Of a DNA stretch of 64,000 nucleotides, positions 24,660-37,084 are shown piece by piece (within the stretch, counting starts at the first letter, position 1; the number at the start of each line of letters is the position of its first letter). The stretch is from Gnetum montanum (taxonomy: Eukaryota > Streptophyta > Gnetopsida > Gnetales > Gnetaceae), in contig MNCI01009578.1 in NCBI GenBank assembly GCA_015680685.1, positions 225,361 to 289,360 of the forward strand, in the 5' to 3' direction. A model generated the notes under the pieces. The model was given only the letters and a program-made list of their open reading frames with translations. It was not told the DNA's origin and searched no databases. A program made the translations under genes and the position numbers.

Positions 24660-27240
24660 CATGTTGGACCTAAGCTGGATCCATGCTAGCCAATTTGGAT
24701 GAAACATTGAGATGGTTTCCAAGGCTTGTTTTGGGTAATTTTCAACCTGATGGCTTTCATGTTAATGCAGTTGATTGGGAAAGGGAATGAGCTAGTTTTA
24801 ATGTTAGTTTCAACCCTTGGAACCTCCCATTTAAGCCTAAAGGTTTCTTCCACATTGGATCCATGTTGGCTAGTGTGGAGGCTAATGGAAGTATGTTGCA
24901 TTACACCTAGAGGATTAAAGTTAGGGTTCTAGGATCTTCCAAAGGTAGCACAAGAATAGATTTTTTAAAATTGATCATTTTGAACATTGAAAAAGGTCAA
25001 AAGTAGTTTTTGAAGTTATACCTCCTATCTCCACATTAGCTAGTGTGGATGGTAGGGGTCTCAATGTAGAGGATTCAAATCTACGTTAAAACAAGTTCAA
25101 AAAAGGTTGGATCAACAACAAGAACCAAGATATTATAGTTGTGTACCTCCTGACTCAGTTTTGAGGTGATTTGGACAAGGTTTTAAATGTTAAAACAAGT
25201 TTGGGATAATCTCCATGTTGGCCAACATGGAGCCAATGTGGAGCAAAGGAGATGCCCTTGCCTTTTGATTCTAAGATGGTCTCAAGGGAAAATCAATCAA
25301 GTTTCTAGGCTTCTAGAGCTATAGACTAATCTCCTAACCTTTTATTTAATTCTGGCCATGTTTGAAGGTTGTTTAAGGCCATGCATTGTCACATCCCCCT
25401 GATCCACATTGGGCAAGGTTTCTCCAGCATGGATGAGGGGAGTTAATGAATTTCAAGGACTAGGATGAGGTCAAATGAGTGAAATCAAGAGGCTATGAGA
25501 CCCTAGGCTTTACTAGTGTAGGTTTTTGGTCTCTTGGGATGTCAATCTACTATTAAAAGGGGAAAGGCAACTCATCCACACTAGCTCCATGCTGTGCAAC
25601 ATGGATGAGAGGGCATCCAGCATGGATAAAAAAAATATTAGATCTAGGCTAGTTTTGACCATAATCTAACATGCATGTCAGCTCCAAGGGTCATTGGTGT
25701 TAAGGGCTAGGGTTTAGGATTAAACTTTAGAATTTTTGAATGGTCCATAGATGTTTTTATGAGTTATCCCTCTAGTTCCATGTTGGCTCCACATTGGCCA
25801 ACATGGAACCAATGTGGAGGATCTTAGGAGATTGGATTTTCTACTAATTTGGGTTGATTTCACAAGGTTTGGTAGCTTTTGGAGGCACTAACAAGGTTTT
25901 AGGGTAAGTACATAGTAATTTGGCATTATTTTCGTGATTCTGTGACCCTTCATGAACCTTCCTAGCTACATTCATGCTGACTCCACACTAGCCAATGTGG
26001 AAGATGGGGCTGCCCAATGTAGAAGCTCGTAAAATTATGAAGTACAATCACTTTTGACAAGTTATATCTACTAGAGCCTCTGAGAAAGTTGTGTTGTCAA
26101 CAAAAGTTAATTTTTAGGTAAATCTTGAAAGTTTTGGCCATCCCCCCTTCCATCCAAACTAGCTTCATGCTAGCCAACATGGATACGGTCCCCTCCCCCT
26201 AGCATGGATCAACTTGGATTCAAGTCTTGAACCACTTTTAATAAGATTCAATAGGGATTCAAATTTTCCATGGCTACATTGGGTTTAAGGTTAATTTAGC
26301 ATTGAAATTAATTGGTTTGAAGGCTCTTAGGTATTCATGTAGTCATCCCTCCATTTTCTCCATGTTGGTAGGATGACCCCAACATGGATGGAAGGGGGAC
26401 GATGGAATTTTACAAATTTTATTTAGTTTTGAAATTTCTGAAAGCTTTGGTAGGCTCTGGCAAGATCTAGAAATTACTTGGATAGGTTATTAGGCTATTT
26501 CTAGCTATAGGGTAGGTTATATTGCATGCCCTTATGGCATCCATGCTAGGCCACATGGAGGGGGGGTTCACCAGCATGGAGATGGATATAGGTATGAAAA
26601 ATTGAGTTATATTTGGAAAATCTAGTTTACCAGAGGCTGCTACGAAGTGTTGAAGTCAAAATATGGTAACTAGGTAGTTAATTTTGGAAATTTTGGTTAT
26701 CGCCCCCACCCATCCATGTTGGATCTATGCTAAGCAATGCGAATGAGGCCTCTATAATCATGGATCCATGAAATCCAAAAAATTTTAACATTTTTGACTA
26801 GGTTTGATGAGGCTTCAGGGCTACTAGGGGTGACTAGAGGGGTTCTAGGTCATGTGGGCCCACTCTAAGGGTCAAATCTAGGCTTTATGGGTGTTGGGGG
26901 AAAGTATGGATGTTACATCACTTGGTCCATGCTGGGTAGCATTCCCCTAATATGGATTCCCAAATTGGTAAGTTTTGTTAAAATTTAACCCCTTTTCAGA
27001 GTCTAGGGCAAGATGAGATAGGTCACTACTACTAAAAATGGCATGGAGGTTACTATGGAAGTGTTGTGAGGAAAGGAGACTAGTATCCACATTGGATCCA
27101 TGCTACCCAGTGTGGATATAAGGGGGACAAGGCTTAAACACGGTTATAGATGTTCCAAGAGGTCAAAACCCCAGTGTTGATGGAGTTTCCAAACTTGGAA
27201 CACCATGCATGGGGGGCATATGGTGGGACTCATTGCCCAA
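24660..27240. repeat. Degenerate tandem array, period about 185 bp
   Basis: About 14 units, each marked by a palindromic core like TCCATGTTGGCCAACATGGA or CCATGCTAGCCAA-ATGGA with extra CCACATTGG / CCAATGTGG arms. Cores lie near 24685, 24865, 25040, 25220, 25405, 25590, 25790, 25990, 26180, 26365, 26550, 26720, 26930 and 27090, so spacing is mostly 175-200 bp. Between cores, units share words such as AAGGTTT--TAGGCTT but are poorly conserved. It lies in the protease-RT gap of B. Confidence 0.7.
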
Positions 27241-29200
27241 AATTCAAAACTTTAAACATATTTTTGTTTCACACCATTTTTAGCATAGAGAAGACTTTCC
27301 CCCATTTGCACTTCAATGCACCTTAAGTTCTAGTGCACAAAATTTGCAACATGTGTAAGAGAGGAGGTGTTTAGGTTTTAATCTAGATTTGAATGCTAAA
27401 GTCTTGTGAAAAATTATTACAACTCCCATCCTAGAACACAACACATTGGAGGAGGGATTTAAAAAATATTCTTGCTGAAAAAATAGTTCTCATTATCATC
27501 ATGAATGTATATATCTTCATCCCTAGGCAACGTACACGCTTCAACCCTTTGGATTTCCAAACTTTGTCAATGTTGGTGAAGTAATCATGAAGAAACATTG
27601 AGGAAGTAACAAAAACTAAAAAATCCAAGAGGTAGATGAGGTTTCACAAGGAAGCTCCTAGCTTCCTAGGCTAGTTTCAATTCAAGCATCATCCTTACTC
27701 ACCCCAAGTATGGCCCTTCCTAGCTATTTTTTGCTATTTCTTAGTCATTTTTTGTGTTTTCCTAACGAGGAGAGAGGTTGTTTTTCTTAAATATACACTA
27801 ATGAGATTAATAAAATTAAATTTTGATGAAATCCCACCTCAAATTTTTCCTATTTCTACATAGATCTAGGGTCATGCATTCATCTAGGCTTTATTTGATT
27901 GAATTTTAAAATTAGATTTATTGTTTTCATGTGCTTTCTTCACCAATTTCGAGGTCGAGTCATTTTTTCATATCTAAGCTAGATTTATTTGTAAAATCTA
28001 ATTCCGACTAAATCCCACCTAGTATTTTAATTATCTATACACCACCCTAAGGTTGTTTTTTTGTTTGGGTTTTGTTTACTATGATTTGGAAAATAGGATT
28101 TGCAAATTTTATGTGTTATTTAATGTTTATGGTCAAAAAAGCAAGCATAGTTTTGAAATTTTTATTAAGAAAATGAATAATTATTGTTAAAATATAATTT
28201 TTTGAATTTTTATTGATATTTTAAAGGTTTTTATTGGCTGTGGTCTCATTATTTTTGGCATTCTGATCAATAAGTTATGGCTGTTTTAATTAGGTTATGC
28301 ATTTAGGGTTTGTCTCATTTTTGAAATTTTATAAAAGTGTACAAATTTTTCCTAAAGAAATGAAAAGGGTTTTAAATTTTCTATGAATATGAGTGTGTAG
28401 GACTCAGTTTAAGCTTTCAAACAATGGTGGAATCACTTTTTTTGGATCTCAAACAATTTTTTGACAAATTTTTTACCAACCCTACGTGAAAGGGGGTTTA
28501 CAATGATGGCTACATTTATGTGAATTTAGCTACATTTTGTGCAACAATGGCTATGGGTTTTGGCTTCCTCTAGTTATGAATACAAATTTTAAAATTATAG
28601 GATTCCTTCAGTGCTAGAATCACTAAAATTGGCATTGTAATGAATTTTTTATGATTTTTCATCTCAACTATGTAAATTAGGCTTTGTCATGGTGGTATCA
28701 GCTTTACCCCTTCAAGATGGGTAGCATTCACATGCTTAGAAATTTTTCTTTTCAAAGTCCCATGCTCCTAGGGATGCCTTGGAACATTGGTAATTCTCTA
28801 AACTCAATTTTAAGAAAACTAAAATGTTTTTACTATTTTTAGTAAGCCTCTTCTTATGGTCATTTTATAGGTTTTAAAGTTATTTTTGCCAATGTGGTTT
28901 TAGAATAAGACATGATTTTTCCAATAATGTATAGAGGCTATGAGTGTTGTAATAATGTTATTATTTAATTCCTTAATATATTTTAACAAACACCTTAGGG
29001 GTTTTTTAATGAGGCTAATTTCACCCCCAACTAGGATGTTTTGTAAAATTTATTAAGAAATTCTAGGTGTTTAAATATGATCCTAATGGTATTTTTGTTT
29101 CCCAATGCATGACCTTTCTAAAATTCATGCTCATCTTGGTTGAGCTAGTTGGCATCCTATGTTGCATTAGCCAACCCAAGGCAAACATCCCTTTGCTTAA
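27241..29200. other. Non-coding AT-rich part of element B
   Basis: No readable frame on either strand. The phrase AAATCCCACCT occurs twice (near 27830 and 28012) within similar flanks, a weak local duplication. Otherwise nothing is recognised. Confidence 0.5.
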
Positions 29201-32200
29201 CATGGTCCTCAAGAGGGGATCATTGTGGTTCTAATCAAGGGTAAGGGAATTCCTTTCCTACATCTTGTAGAACTTTAGTATGATACTATGGTCACACTTG
29301 TCTACAAATGTGGCCAAGGTTATAGTGGATACCTTGCTTCCTGGGTCTACAAGGCTAGTTTCCAGGTTCATAACTAATGATCTAGTAACCCAAGTAGCAG
29401 GAAAGCCAACAGAGACTAAGGACACTATAGGTACACATTACCTTTTGGACATATGGAGCATGCTAGAGTATTCTTAGTACAACATTGATAATACTTTGAT
29501 GGTGATGCATAAAGTCCACTCCTTATTCTAGAATCCTTTGGGTAACATGTATTGCCTACAAGGGTAAGCATGGTTATTATAGGTTTTTATGTTTTGACTT
29601 TATGAGTTTGGTCACCTCTCCTAACTTGTCAGTTTTACACACATCTTGCAAGTATAGGGTTAATGATCAAGGCTTGATCAAGAACAATCAAGTCTTGGTG
29701 GTGGTCCAAACCATGTTAAATGAGCTTACCAAGGGTTCCAAGGTTAGATTTATTATATATGAATAGTTAATAAGAGACTTTGATGAATACACCAATACAT
29801 TAAATCTTGTTTACAAGAAGTGTGTAGCTACCAAAATAGCACATAGGTGGTGGGTGGACACCAAGAGCATTAGAGATAAAGGCATTGCCACTAGGACCCC
29901 CATACTAGTTTAGCCAAGAAATAAGAAGAAAGGTAAGAATAAGAATGGTTTTCTATGCTATACATAAGGCATTATTACTATTTGGATCTTAAGTATCATA
30001 TGTTCTTAATCTATGATTTAATTGTACCTATACTAATTCTAGGGATTTATCATTAGCTTGTAGGACCTCCCACTCATTTTGATATTACCATACCCCTTTC
30101 TAGACACTTCACGAATACCCTCATCTTAATGTTTGGTGATGTGGGGCCAACACAGGAGTGGTTGAGGGGGTAGCCATTTGGGGAAATCCAAATGAACATC
30201 ATGCTTGTAGATTTGCTTGATGTCTTCATGGTGCCTAGCTCTTCCATCACTTCTACAAAGATGCTAAAGGTCATCAACTCCTTCAATGCATGAGCCAATG
30301 TGTTCCACACCATAGTACAAGGCATAGTAATCATCATTTCCATCAATGAGGTTGCCTTCTATGATTTGTTTGGTTTCATCCCTAATAGGTTGATAGTTGT
30401 TACCAAATGAATGAAGGAGGTTGGCCATCATGAGAAACTTGAGTGGTCTAGTGCTAGAAAGGCCCACTCTAGACTTGCCTTGGATGGCTTCATGAATCCT
30501 AAAGCAAAGTAATCTTATCCTTTATTTTGATCCTGTGCCTTTCCTAAATTATTATCACAAAAGAAGGTAATCAGTATTGCATAGGGATGGACCTTCAAGA
30601 AGGTATTAATGGAGGATACTCATTTTAACTAGGCTCCTTCCTTAGCTATGGGCCTCAAGGAGAAAATCCTCAAACTTCACAAAGATACATCTATGATAAT
30701 ACACATGAATTATCCATTTTTTGCAAGTTATCTAAAGAGATTCATAGAGTTCTTGGTGGTGAGTAGGAATGGGTAATGGGTAAGCCAAGACCCAAACAAC
30801 TCTCTAGGCCTTGGACAAAGCATCTTTATCCAACTATGCAAGCCCAAAATCCACCGAAGGACATGGGAGACTCACTCTCTATTACCACCAAAGGATTTTA
30901 TGGTAAGATGTGTGAATCCCCAAATGGCATGGGGGAGGAGCATGCAAGTCCAATAGATGTTAAGAGGGCCTACTATTTGTGTTGTAAGATTGACGGAGTA
31001 TCCAAGGCCAAGTTGAAACAACCCATAGAGGAAGCACCACTAGCATCATAGCCACCCACCAAGTAGAAGATCCTCTTTAGACTCAACTAGTCACATCAGG
31101 AAATTGCAAGTAATTTTAGCTATATTTTTAATGTTTTTGGCTATGTTATGTCTATGTCTTATGGCTACATGTGCTAACTTATCTATCAGGTTATGGGTAT
31201 AGATTGATAGTAAGAGATGGTAGCTCAAGTTGCCTCTATAGAAGAAGAGCAAAGATGTACAAAGGAGGAGCACAAACATGTTGCTAAGGAGCAAAGCTAT
31301 GTAGCTATTATAGCTAGGAACAATGGCATGTAGAAGAGGGACTCTTATAGCAACATGAGGCTAAAGGGTTGGTCAACATTAACGTGGATGATCTAGATGC
31401 CTTGTTTGGTGAGCCACTACCTAGGGAGCCCCCAGTCATCATCCCTAATGAGGATGATGATCTAGGTATGCTTATGCCTTAGTTCTACTCGTTATAGCCC
31501 GTGGCCTTATGCTTGTTCTTCAATCCAAACTCTCCATGATTATTATGTTTATTGTAGTTCCTAAATCCCAAACAAGATATAATTCATGTGTGATGTGGCA
31601 AAGGACATAATCCATTTGTTGTAATAGGTTACATCCAATATCAATAAGAACTATGTTTTACCATGCCTTAGTCATTTTTCTTTTATTTTCAAAGGTATAT
31701 TTGGCTTTTTCTATGGCCATCTTAGTTTTTTATCATATTTACGATTATATTTGCTATTTTTAATGGCATCAGTTATGTGGGATTTGGATCGCGACATGGA
31801 GTTTGAATCCTTGCCCAAGCTTCCTCCCAACACTCAAAATGTCCCCTTGAAATTATGTGAAACTACCACTGATCTTGTATTTTTATCTACAAAAGCTTCA
31901 TGGAAGTTTCAGAGGTCCAACAAATCCTTATGGGAGTAATTTGTGGCCTTAAGGGAGGAAACTAAGAGGCAAGCCAAGAGGATCAAGGATCTTGAGGACT
32001 ATAAGGCCTTTTGGAAGCCCAAGTGACTAACTTAGAGAACTTATAGAATAAAGAGATCAAATGGACTTGCTAATAGCACACCATCCATGACAAGGTTACC
32101 TTTGCAAGGGAGCTAGCCAAGCAACAGATGCAAATGGATCTAATCTCCTAAAAGGCTTAACACTAGAAGGATTATTGTGCCTAGGTCCTAGATTGGGGCT

Positions 32201-32830
32201 AGGTACAAAAAGATCAAAGGAGGTAGTATAAGGTTGATCAAGAGGTATACTTAAAGTGGTTAAGAAAGAAGACAACTAAACAATGTAAGCTAGAGCTATT
32301 CATTCAAGGAATTTAGTCTAAGAGTGCTTACATATTCTTTGAAAACATCCTTACTATAGCTAAATCTCCTTCTCCTTAGGTCACTATGGCAACAAACAAG
32401 GTCTCTACAGCTACAGTCTCATGAGAGAGCTATCTCACAAGGGAGTTGTCAACATGGACAGGCATGAATAGGATAAACATCCTTACAAACATTAATTTTG
32501 GGGATGTTGACTAGGCTAACACGACAAAATACTAGATTCTCCAACATTTGGAGACTATTCTTTGACATCTTTCCCTAGAATTCATGGAAAGGAATTCCCC
32601 ATAGGCTTGATGGTTTTTATGTTCTTATCTTAATTTTAAATTTTTTTAAGTTTTAGTTTTTGACTATTATCTACTAATTGGTTTTATGCCTATATATCAT
32701 AGACATCAAACAACGTTGGTGGCCCCAGTGGTGAAGGTGAAGATGATGACCCTCCTCCTCCTCTTCTAGATGCCCCCTTAGCACCACTAGATGCTTAATG
32801 TGATAGCTCTTGCTATTAATTTTAGCTTAT
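29200..32830 (+). pseudogene. Decayed opposite-strand reading region inside element B
   Basis: The + strand, opposite to B gag-pol, reads as protein-like with scattered stops over several stretches: 29280-29477 (NVAKVIVDTLLPGSTRLVSR), about 30060-30500 (WSSARKAHSRLALDGFMNPK), 30640-31050 (ILKLHKDTSMIIHMNYPFFA), and 31751-32040 (MASVMWDLDRDMEF, then charged ALREETKRQAKRIKDLED, coiled-coil-like). No domain is recognised. Antisense extra ORFs are known in some Tat-group elements, but usually between pol and the 3' LTR; here it lies between protease and RT. It could also be a captured fragment or a nested remnant. Low certainty. Confidence 0.35.
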
Positions 32831-33700
32831 TTTATTTAAGGATGTTGTATGGTCAATGTTGGCCAATGTTTTGGTTGTAGACATTTTATACTCATTTATT
32901 GCTTTAACATTTTCATCACACAATGTGGCCATGGCTATGTATGTTTAGACATTTTGAATTTTAAGTTTATTATTTTAATTTTGACTATATATGTTGTTCA
33001 TAGCTTTACTTCTTTAAAGGTTTTAAAGGTTATAAATGTTGTAAATTAAAATGACTATGTTGGCTATGTCAAAAATGGCTAAACTATAATGATATAAATG
33101 GCTATAGGATAAGGATTACATAATAGTTTTAGGCCATGGCAAGTCATATGTTTATCACCATTTTAAGGCCATGGTAGGCTATAGTGCTAGTTTAAGGTCT
33201 ATGTAGACCATAGCATCAATTTAAGGCCTTGACAAGCCATGGTTTTTGCTAATTTTAGGCCATAGCAAGGCTATGTTGAAAGGAAATTTATATTTTTGTC
33301 AATATTCTATTTTAAAGTTTTTATGGGTTTTTTTGGTTTTAAAGGAAAAGGCTTTAATAAGTAAATAAAAATGCAAATAAAAGTAAATCTCTAGGCTACA
33401 TGTGTAAAAGATTAAAGTAAAACATACAAAAAGGCATAACAAGTCAACAAAGAAAATTTAGGCTAAAAGGCTATTGGTACATATGGTTACATAGTCATAA
33501 GGGCATGAGGTGGAAGGATCAAGAGTGTACATCACTTGTGAAAATTTTTCCTAATCTTGAAAAAATTAGGAAATGTATATGACCTATTCTGCACAACTTT
33601 GTACTCACCATTCCCTACACTAACAATGTTAAAGGGAAGTTTGTCCCATAGCACATCCTGTCATCCATCTTTGGCATCTTTGGCTTTCTCTATGTATAGG
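32831..33700 (-). other. Non-coding stretch after B protease, with TTTAAGGCC units
   Basis: 33125-33270 holds about five units of the form TTTAAGGCC-TGG-AGGC-ATG-T, lying about 430 bp downstream (on the - strand) of the protease. Element D has the matching array at 57025-57500, also downstream of its protease. The rest is AT-rich. Confidence 0.6.
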
Positions 33701-34100
33701 GATCCCTACTCTATGTAAACATTGTTAACTACCAAGGAAATTATGTTATCACTATGAATGATGATTTTACCTCCCTCGTAAGGAAGGTGAATCTCTTGGT
33801 GGATGGGTGAAGATATGGCTTGCATTTGAGCCAACCAAGGTCTTCCTAGGATAAGGTTGAATCTTGGTGTTTCCTTCACCACCAAGAAATCTATAGTTGT
33901 GGGGAATAGCTCCCCTATCACAAAGTCTAAGGAGATTAACCTCTTAACAACAACTTATGATTCATTAAAGGATTTGAGAGCTCTAGTTGTTCTATGTTAT
34001 ATTTACTCTATCAAGCCTAAGCACTCAATGATGGTGCATTGGATAACATTAGTTGCAGCCCCATCATCTACATGCACTCAATTCACCTTATATTGACCTA
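33701..34100 (-). pseudogene. Protease of element B
   Basis: On the - strand, MIGELFPTTIDFLVVKETPR, then FNLILGRPWLAQMQAISSPI and HQEIHLPYEGGKIIIHSDN at 33706-33921. This is the C-terminal half of a retropepsin-like aspartic protease (ILGRPWL is the conserved second half). The catalytic D(S/T)G part, expected around 34060-34110, is not readable. Protein and spacing match D protease (EKFPTNMDFTIIEEMPGFNL). It would cut the gag-pol polyprotein. Confidence 0.8.
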
Positions 34101-34760
34101 CCTATATGATGATAGAAAAAAGGAGCCCTAGTTGCATCACCATTTTAGGGAGCACTCAACAATTTTTACATAAAGTAGGGATCTAAAGTGAAATCATCTT
34201 TGGCTTTCTCTATGTGTAGGGATCCCATAGCACCTAACGATGTGTAGTAGAAGTCATAATCAAGTCATGCAAGCTCAAGGTTGTGTTCTTCTATTTGAGA
34301 GACTACTTGACCTATTCCATTGCATTGAGGAAGCTTTTGTCATTGGTTGTGGGCTTGTCATCCTAGTTGTTCTTTACTTCCTCCATCCATCCCAAAATAC
34401 ATAATTCAACCTTGGGTTGTTAGGAATTTTTCTCCTTCTTTTTCTCTTGGCCTTTGGGATCCTCCCATGGTTTACTTGTCAAAGTAGCCTGAGTCGATGA
34501 GGTCATGGGCACAAATGATATAGGAGTGGGCATTGGTAGATCCACCTCCTTACATGCTTCAACCTACTTGTCATCTTTGTTATTTGGCTTTTGCCTAGGC
34601 TTATTTCTATGCTTAGTTAAGAATTTGTGATTGTCATTTGTTGGTTGTGAGAAAGAAGCAATGACATTAGCCACTATGGGAGGTTACCATGTTGTTGTAT
34701 GGGCTATCTAGATTGTAGTGGACTAGGGCACTCTAATGATGAAAGGTTCCCTTGGAGGCA
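34101..34760 (-). other. Gag-protease linker of element B
   Basis: Decayed linker with many stops. The 32-bp sequence at 34195-34226 is repeated with one mismatch at 33675-33706, so a direct repeat brackets the protease. Confidence 0.5.
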
Positions 34761-36130
34761 TTCATGATGATACTCTCACAAAACAAGAGGATCTTGAATT
34801 GGTGGAAGCTAAAGAGGCCCTTTCATCATGAGGGGATACTTGAACCATGAATGATTCCCTAGTAGATCTCTGATTATCATTGATATTGAATGCCAACATG
34901 ACATATACACTATTATTGGCATTCAAAAAATCCTTGTACACTTTCATCAATTGATTTTGTAGTCAAATAGGATTAGATGCATCTAGAACCAACTCTCCCC
35001 TATCTATCATCTTTTGCATGTCATTTTTCAATGCAAGGTAGAAGTTAGTGTCATGACCAAAAAATTGATGATAATGGTAGAAATAGTCTAGGTTAAAATA
35101 TTTAGGCAGTTATGGATCATCCTTTGTTGCTTGAGCAAATTCCTTGGCTATTTCACATAACCTCTCATGCTTCTTTTGGAAATCCTCAATCATTTGCTTA
35201 TATTAGATATACTAGCTCTTCAACAATTGGTCTAATACTTTGGATGGATTCAACAACAACCTAGTGTATTTGGACCTATTCTTTCACTCAAAGTTTGGCT
35301 AGTCATGTTTAATGTAGTAGCCCTAAAGGTCAATGATTGGTTATCTTGGTTGTTAGCAAGGGCTTTGGATGGATTGAACATTGGCCCTTAGTTGGTTGTT
35401 TTGGCTTATTTGGTTATGGTTGCCACCACCACATTGTTCTACTTGTCCCTCTCCTTGTCCCTTCATGCATGTTGATTTTTGTATGCCACGTAGGTAGGGT
35501 CATTACTAGCCTTTGTTGCATCCTCTATATTTTTTGTCTAAGAGAAGGCTTAACTAAGTAACCATGGGTCAAGGTAGTATAGCTTAGATTTAAGAAAATT
35601 GTTAGCCATTCCCTTGAATATCGCCAAAAGGTGGGTTTTGGCTATAGGCTCTAGTATCTTATTTAGCAAACTGTTCCATCATTGGATGAACTTCTACACT
35701 AGTTCAAGAGGTCCTTGTTTGACCTTCATCAACTAGTTAAGCATAGTGTTTGGCTTCAAGTTGTAGTTGAAGTGGTTAACAAATTAGGCTATTAGGTCCT
35801 CAAGAAAAGATATAGATCCTCTAGGTAGAGAATGGTACCAGCCAAGTGCTCTCCTAATCAAGGACATAAGGAAAATTATCACAATCATATGTGGCTAGGC
35901 CTATAATAATAGGCACTTTGAATGAAAGGTTATAAGGTGAGCATGGGAATCACCCTTGCCATTATACTTCATAAATTAGGGGATAGGGAGACTAGGAGAA
36001 AGCATCAAGGGTGGGACCATAGGACTAATGCAATCATCTTGGTCAAAGTCCATGATCTTGACACATTGTGATGTAGAGGTCTTGAGCCTTTTAAACTCCT
36101 CTATTAAATCTTGGAGCATTTGGAATGCCT
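34761..36130 (-). pseudogene. gag of element B
   Basis: On the - strand: capsid part ILEPIAKTHLLAIFKGMANN, then FLKSKLYYLDPWLLS, KNIEDATKASNDPTYVAYKN, matching ETHLLAIFKGTVNDFIKSKL of element D. The Cys/His region reads YHYHQFFGHDTNFYLALKND then MQKMIDRGELVLDASNP near 34980-35090, equivalent to YCHYHKLSYHSIENYHALQD of D; the first Cys of the knuckle is lost in B. Many stops. Tat-type gag by its YC-xH...H-C-L knuckle region and by pol context. Confidence 0.8.
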
Positions 36131-37045
36131 GATCTATGCCCTGGAATACCCTCATAGGTTATGGGGTCTAAATAAAGGGTTACGATATTTTTTAGGAGGC
36201 TTGTGAGCTTGCTATTAGTTGTGGGATGAAGGGGAGGGATTACGTTATAATAGTGGTAGGCAAGCTAAACAAAGAGAATGATTTTTGTGCTAGTATCTAA
36301 GTCACAAATAGGATAAAGGAGGTGTGTGCCTCCTAGGATATTTGGGGCCCATGGTAGATGCCATTTGGATTGTTAAATGATTGGTGGCTTAATGAGGTTA
36401 CAAAAAGTTGGATAAAAAATGTAAATTCTAGCAAGTGAAATTTGAAAAGACTAGTAAAGGCAAAAATAGCTTAAAACAAGTTACTTACTATAAATAGTAA
36501 GGGGCTTATCAAAGGGAGTATCCCCCTTTACTAAATATGGCAAGGGGTGGTATTAAACCTTACATACTCTTGACTTCCTAACTACACCCACACTAGGGTG
36601 TAGCAAAATGGGGAAAAGAAAGGGGTAAGATGGGGGTTGTTACACCTTTCTATTCCAACGTTGGAGTAGGGGGAGAAGGTTTGATAGTTAAAGTATAAAG
36701 TTTGACTTCCTCATAAGAAGGGTTTTAGAAAGCTATCAATTTTCATAGTAAATGGGGGATGAGGATTTATTTTTTAAATCCAACAATGCTAGAAAACTAA
36801 TAAAAATTTGGGTACCCAAGGGAGGTATACCAATGTTGACTTTGGGATTTCATAGCAACTATTGTAAAAATTCTAAAGCCCAAACACTTGCAACACCCAC
36901 ACTAGGCTTGTGGGGCAAAGGGGGATTTATTAAAGCATAGATTTTGGTGCTAATTCAAAGGTTTTTGATGAAAAATAAAATATTTTAAACTAATAGACAA
37001 CATTGGAAATGGTGTAAGTAGATTTGGTCACAAAAATCAAGTGGA
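36131..37045 (-). other. Leader of element B
   Basis: Untranslated leader between primer site and gag. 36496-36537 carries an imperfect inverted repeat (TAGTAAGGGG ... CCCCCTTTACTA). Open frame 36752-36940 on the + strand is taken as chance. Confidence 0.5.
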
Positions 37046-37064
37046 GGCCCTCCTTCTAGTGCCA
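37046..37064 (-). promoter_or_regulatory. Primer binding site of element B
   Basis: On the - strand TGGCACTAGAAGGAGGGCC, about 20 bases inside the LTR. Element F has TGGCGCTAGAAGGAGGGC at 63824, so the motif recurs in two independent elements. The tRNA partner is not identified. Confidence 0.75.
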
Positions 37065-37084
37065 AAAAACTCTAGAACTGAAAA

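Noticed and set aside
24686-24932. Overlapping frames on both strands at the start of the 185-bp array
   Set aside because: Explained by the palindromic repeat cores; the frame does not persist in later units.
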